From the NCBI GenBank assembly GCA_022706175.1, contig JAKJDB010000143.1, positions 1 to 6,839 of the forward strand: a stretch of DNA of 6,839 bases, given 5' to 3'. The notes under the pieces were generated by a model that had not been told where the DNA came from, made no database searches, and was given only the letters and a program-made list of their open reading frames with translations. The position numbers and the translations under genes were made by a program. The first letter of the stretch is position 1; each line of letters opens with the position of its first letter. The DNA is from Candidatus Zhuqueibacterota bacterium (lineage in GTDB: Bacteria; KSB1; UBA2214). Positions 6,621-6,839 of this stretch are shown piece after piece.

Positions 6621-6839
6621 ATGTACGATCTCGGCAAGTTCGTATCTATTGTCCTCGTTGTATTGTTTCCGCTTTTGCTTTTCGGTCAGGAGCGTCTGAT
6701 CAAGCCGGGCGACGCCATCGAGATTCTGGCTCCGCAGACCGAGGGGCTGAGCAAAATCGTCATCGTCAAACAGGATGGAACCGTAGAATTCCCGGGATTG
6801 CAGGGATTGCCTGTCGATGGGATTACGCTGCAACGATTC
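6621..6839 (+). CDS. Polysaccharide export (Wza-type, Poly_export domain) protein, 3'-truncated
   Basis: An open frame of 73 residues runs to the window end. The ATG has GGAAAGAG (6610-6617) three bases upstream. Residues 1-23 form a signal sequence: a long hydrophobic run, FVSIVLVVLFPLLLF, then GQ, a style common in FCB-group exported proteins. Mature residues 25-70 fit the start of the Poly_export domain (PF02563): LIKPGDAIEI, LSKIVIVKQDG, TVEFPGLQG and VDGIT correspond to the family pattern of GD-x-[IL]-x-[IV], LS..V.V..DGT and P..G...V.G.T. These proteins form the outer-membrane channel for capsule or exopolysaccharide export and usually have SLBB domains after this region, here outside the window. 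No lipobox Cys is seen, so unlike E. coli Wza it may not be a lipoprotein. An antisense frame covers the same bases but has no family features. The export call rests on a short segment with clear motif order. Confidence 0.8.
   Translation, partial: MYDLGKFVSIVLVVLFPLLLFGQERLIKPGDAIEILAPQTEGLSKIVIVKQDGTVEFPGLQGLPVDGITLQRF

Noticed and set aside
6543..6833. 96-codon minus-strand frame at the right edge
   Set aside because: The + strand frame from 6621 has a ribosome site, signal peptide and Poly_export motifs; the antisense frame has none.
1..6839. CRISPR array, insertion sequence or defence system
   Set aside because: No regularly spaced repeats, no terminal inverted repeats and no nuclease or transposase motifs were found on either strand.

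Overview
The window is a chromosomal segment from a Gram-negative bacterium, with moderately GC-rich coding DNA. A TonB-dependent outer-membrane receptor with an N-terminal carboxypeptidase-regulatory-like domain, a periplasmic-type penicillin acylase homologue and the start of a polysaccharide-export protein all imply an outer membrane. The receptor architecture is typical of the Bacteroidota/FCB superphylum. However, several genes carry ordinary Shine-Dalgarno sites (AGGAG, GGAAAGAG, AGGA), and the tRNA has a near-consensus sigma70-type promoter (TTGACT, 17 nt, TATATT). Both fit a KSB1/Calditrichota/Zixibacteria-like relative better than a classical Bacteroidia member. That placement is inference only.

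Layout from left to right. On the + strand, 1-2211 is a 5'-truncated penicillin acylase (N-terminal nucleophile amidase) with all main catalytic motifs. After a 247-nt gap, 2459-4680 holds a TonB-dependent receptor split into two frames: the signal peptide and half of the regulatory domain are in one frame (2459-2758), and the plug and barrel are in another (from 2677). A 14-bp perfect hairpin with T-tracts on both strands (4711-4751) separates these genes from a convergent minus-strand group: tRNA-Asn(GTT) at 4758-4830 with its own promoter, a NudF/NudK-type Nudix hydrolase at 4879-5472 (TTG start), and a secreted CAP/SCP-domain protein at 5570-6163. A 457-nt divergent intergenic region follows. 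At the right edge a + strand polysaccharide export (Wza-like) gene begins at 6621 and runs off the end.

The genes do not form one evident pathway. CAP and Nudix may share a transcript that could read through into the tRNA and end at the bidirectional terminator. The receptor might once have been expressed with the acylase, but the gap between them shows no convincing signal either way. The right edge is probably the start of a separate exopolysaccharide or capsule locus.

I did not find an undescribed biological system here. The most notable signal is the disrupted receptor gene, where both a frame change and missing domain residues are visible.
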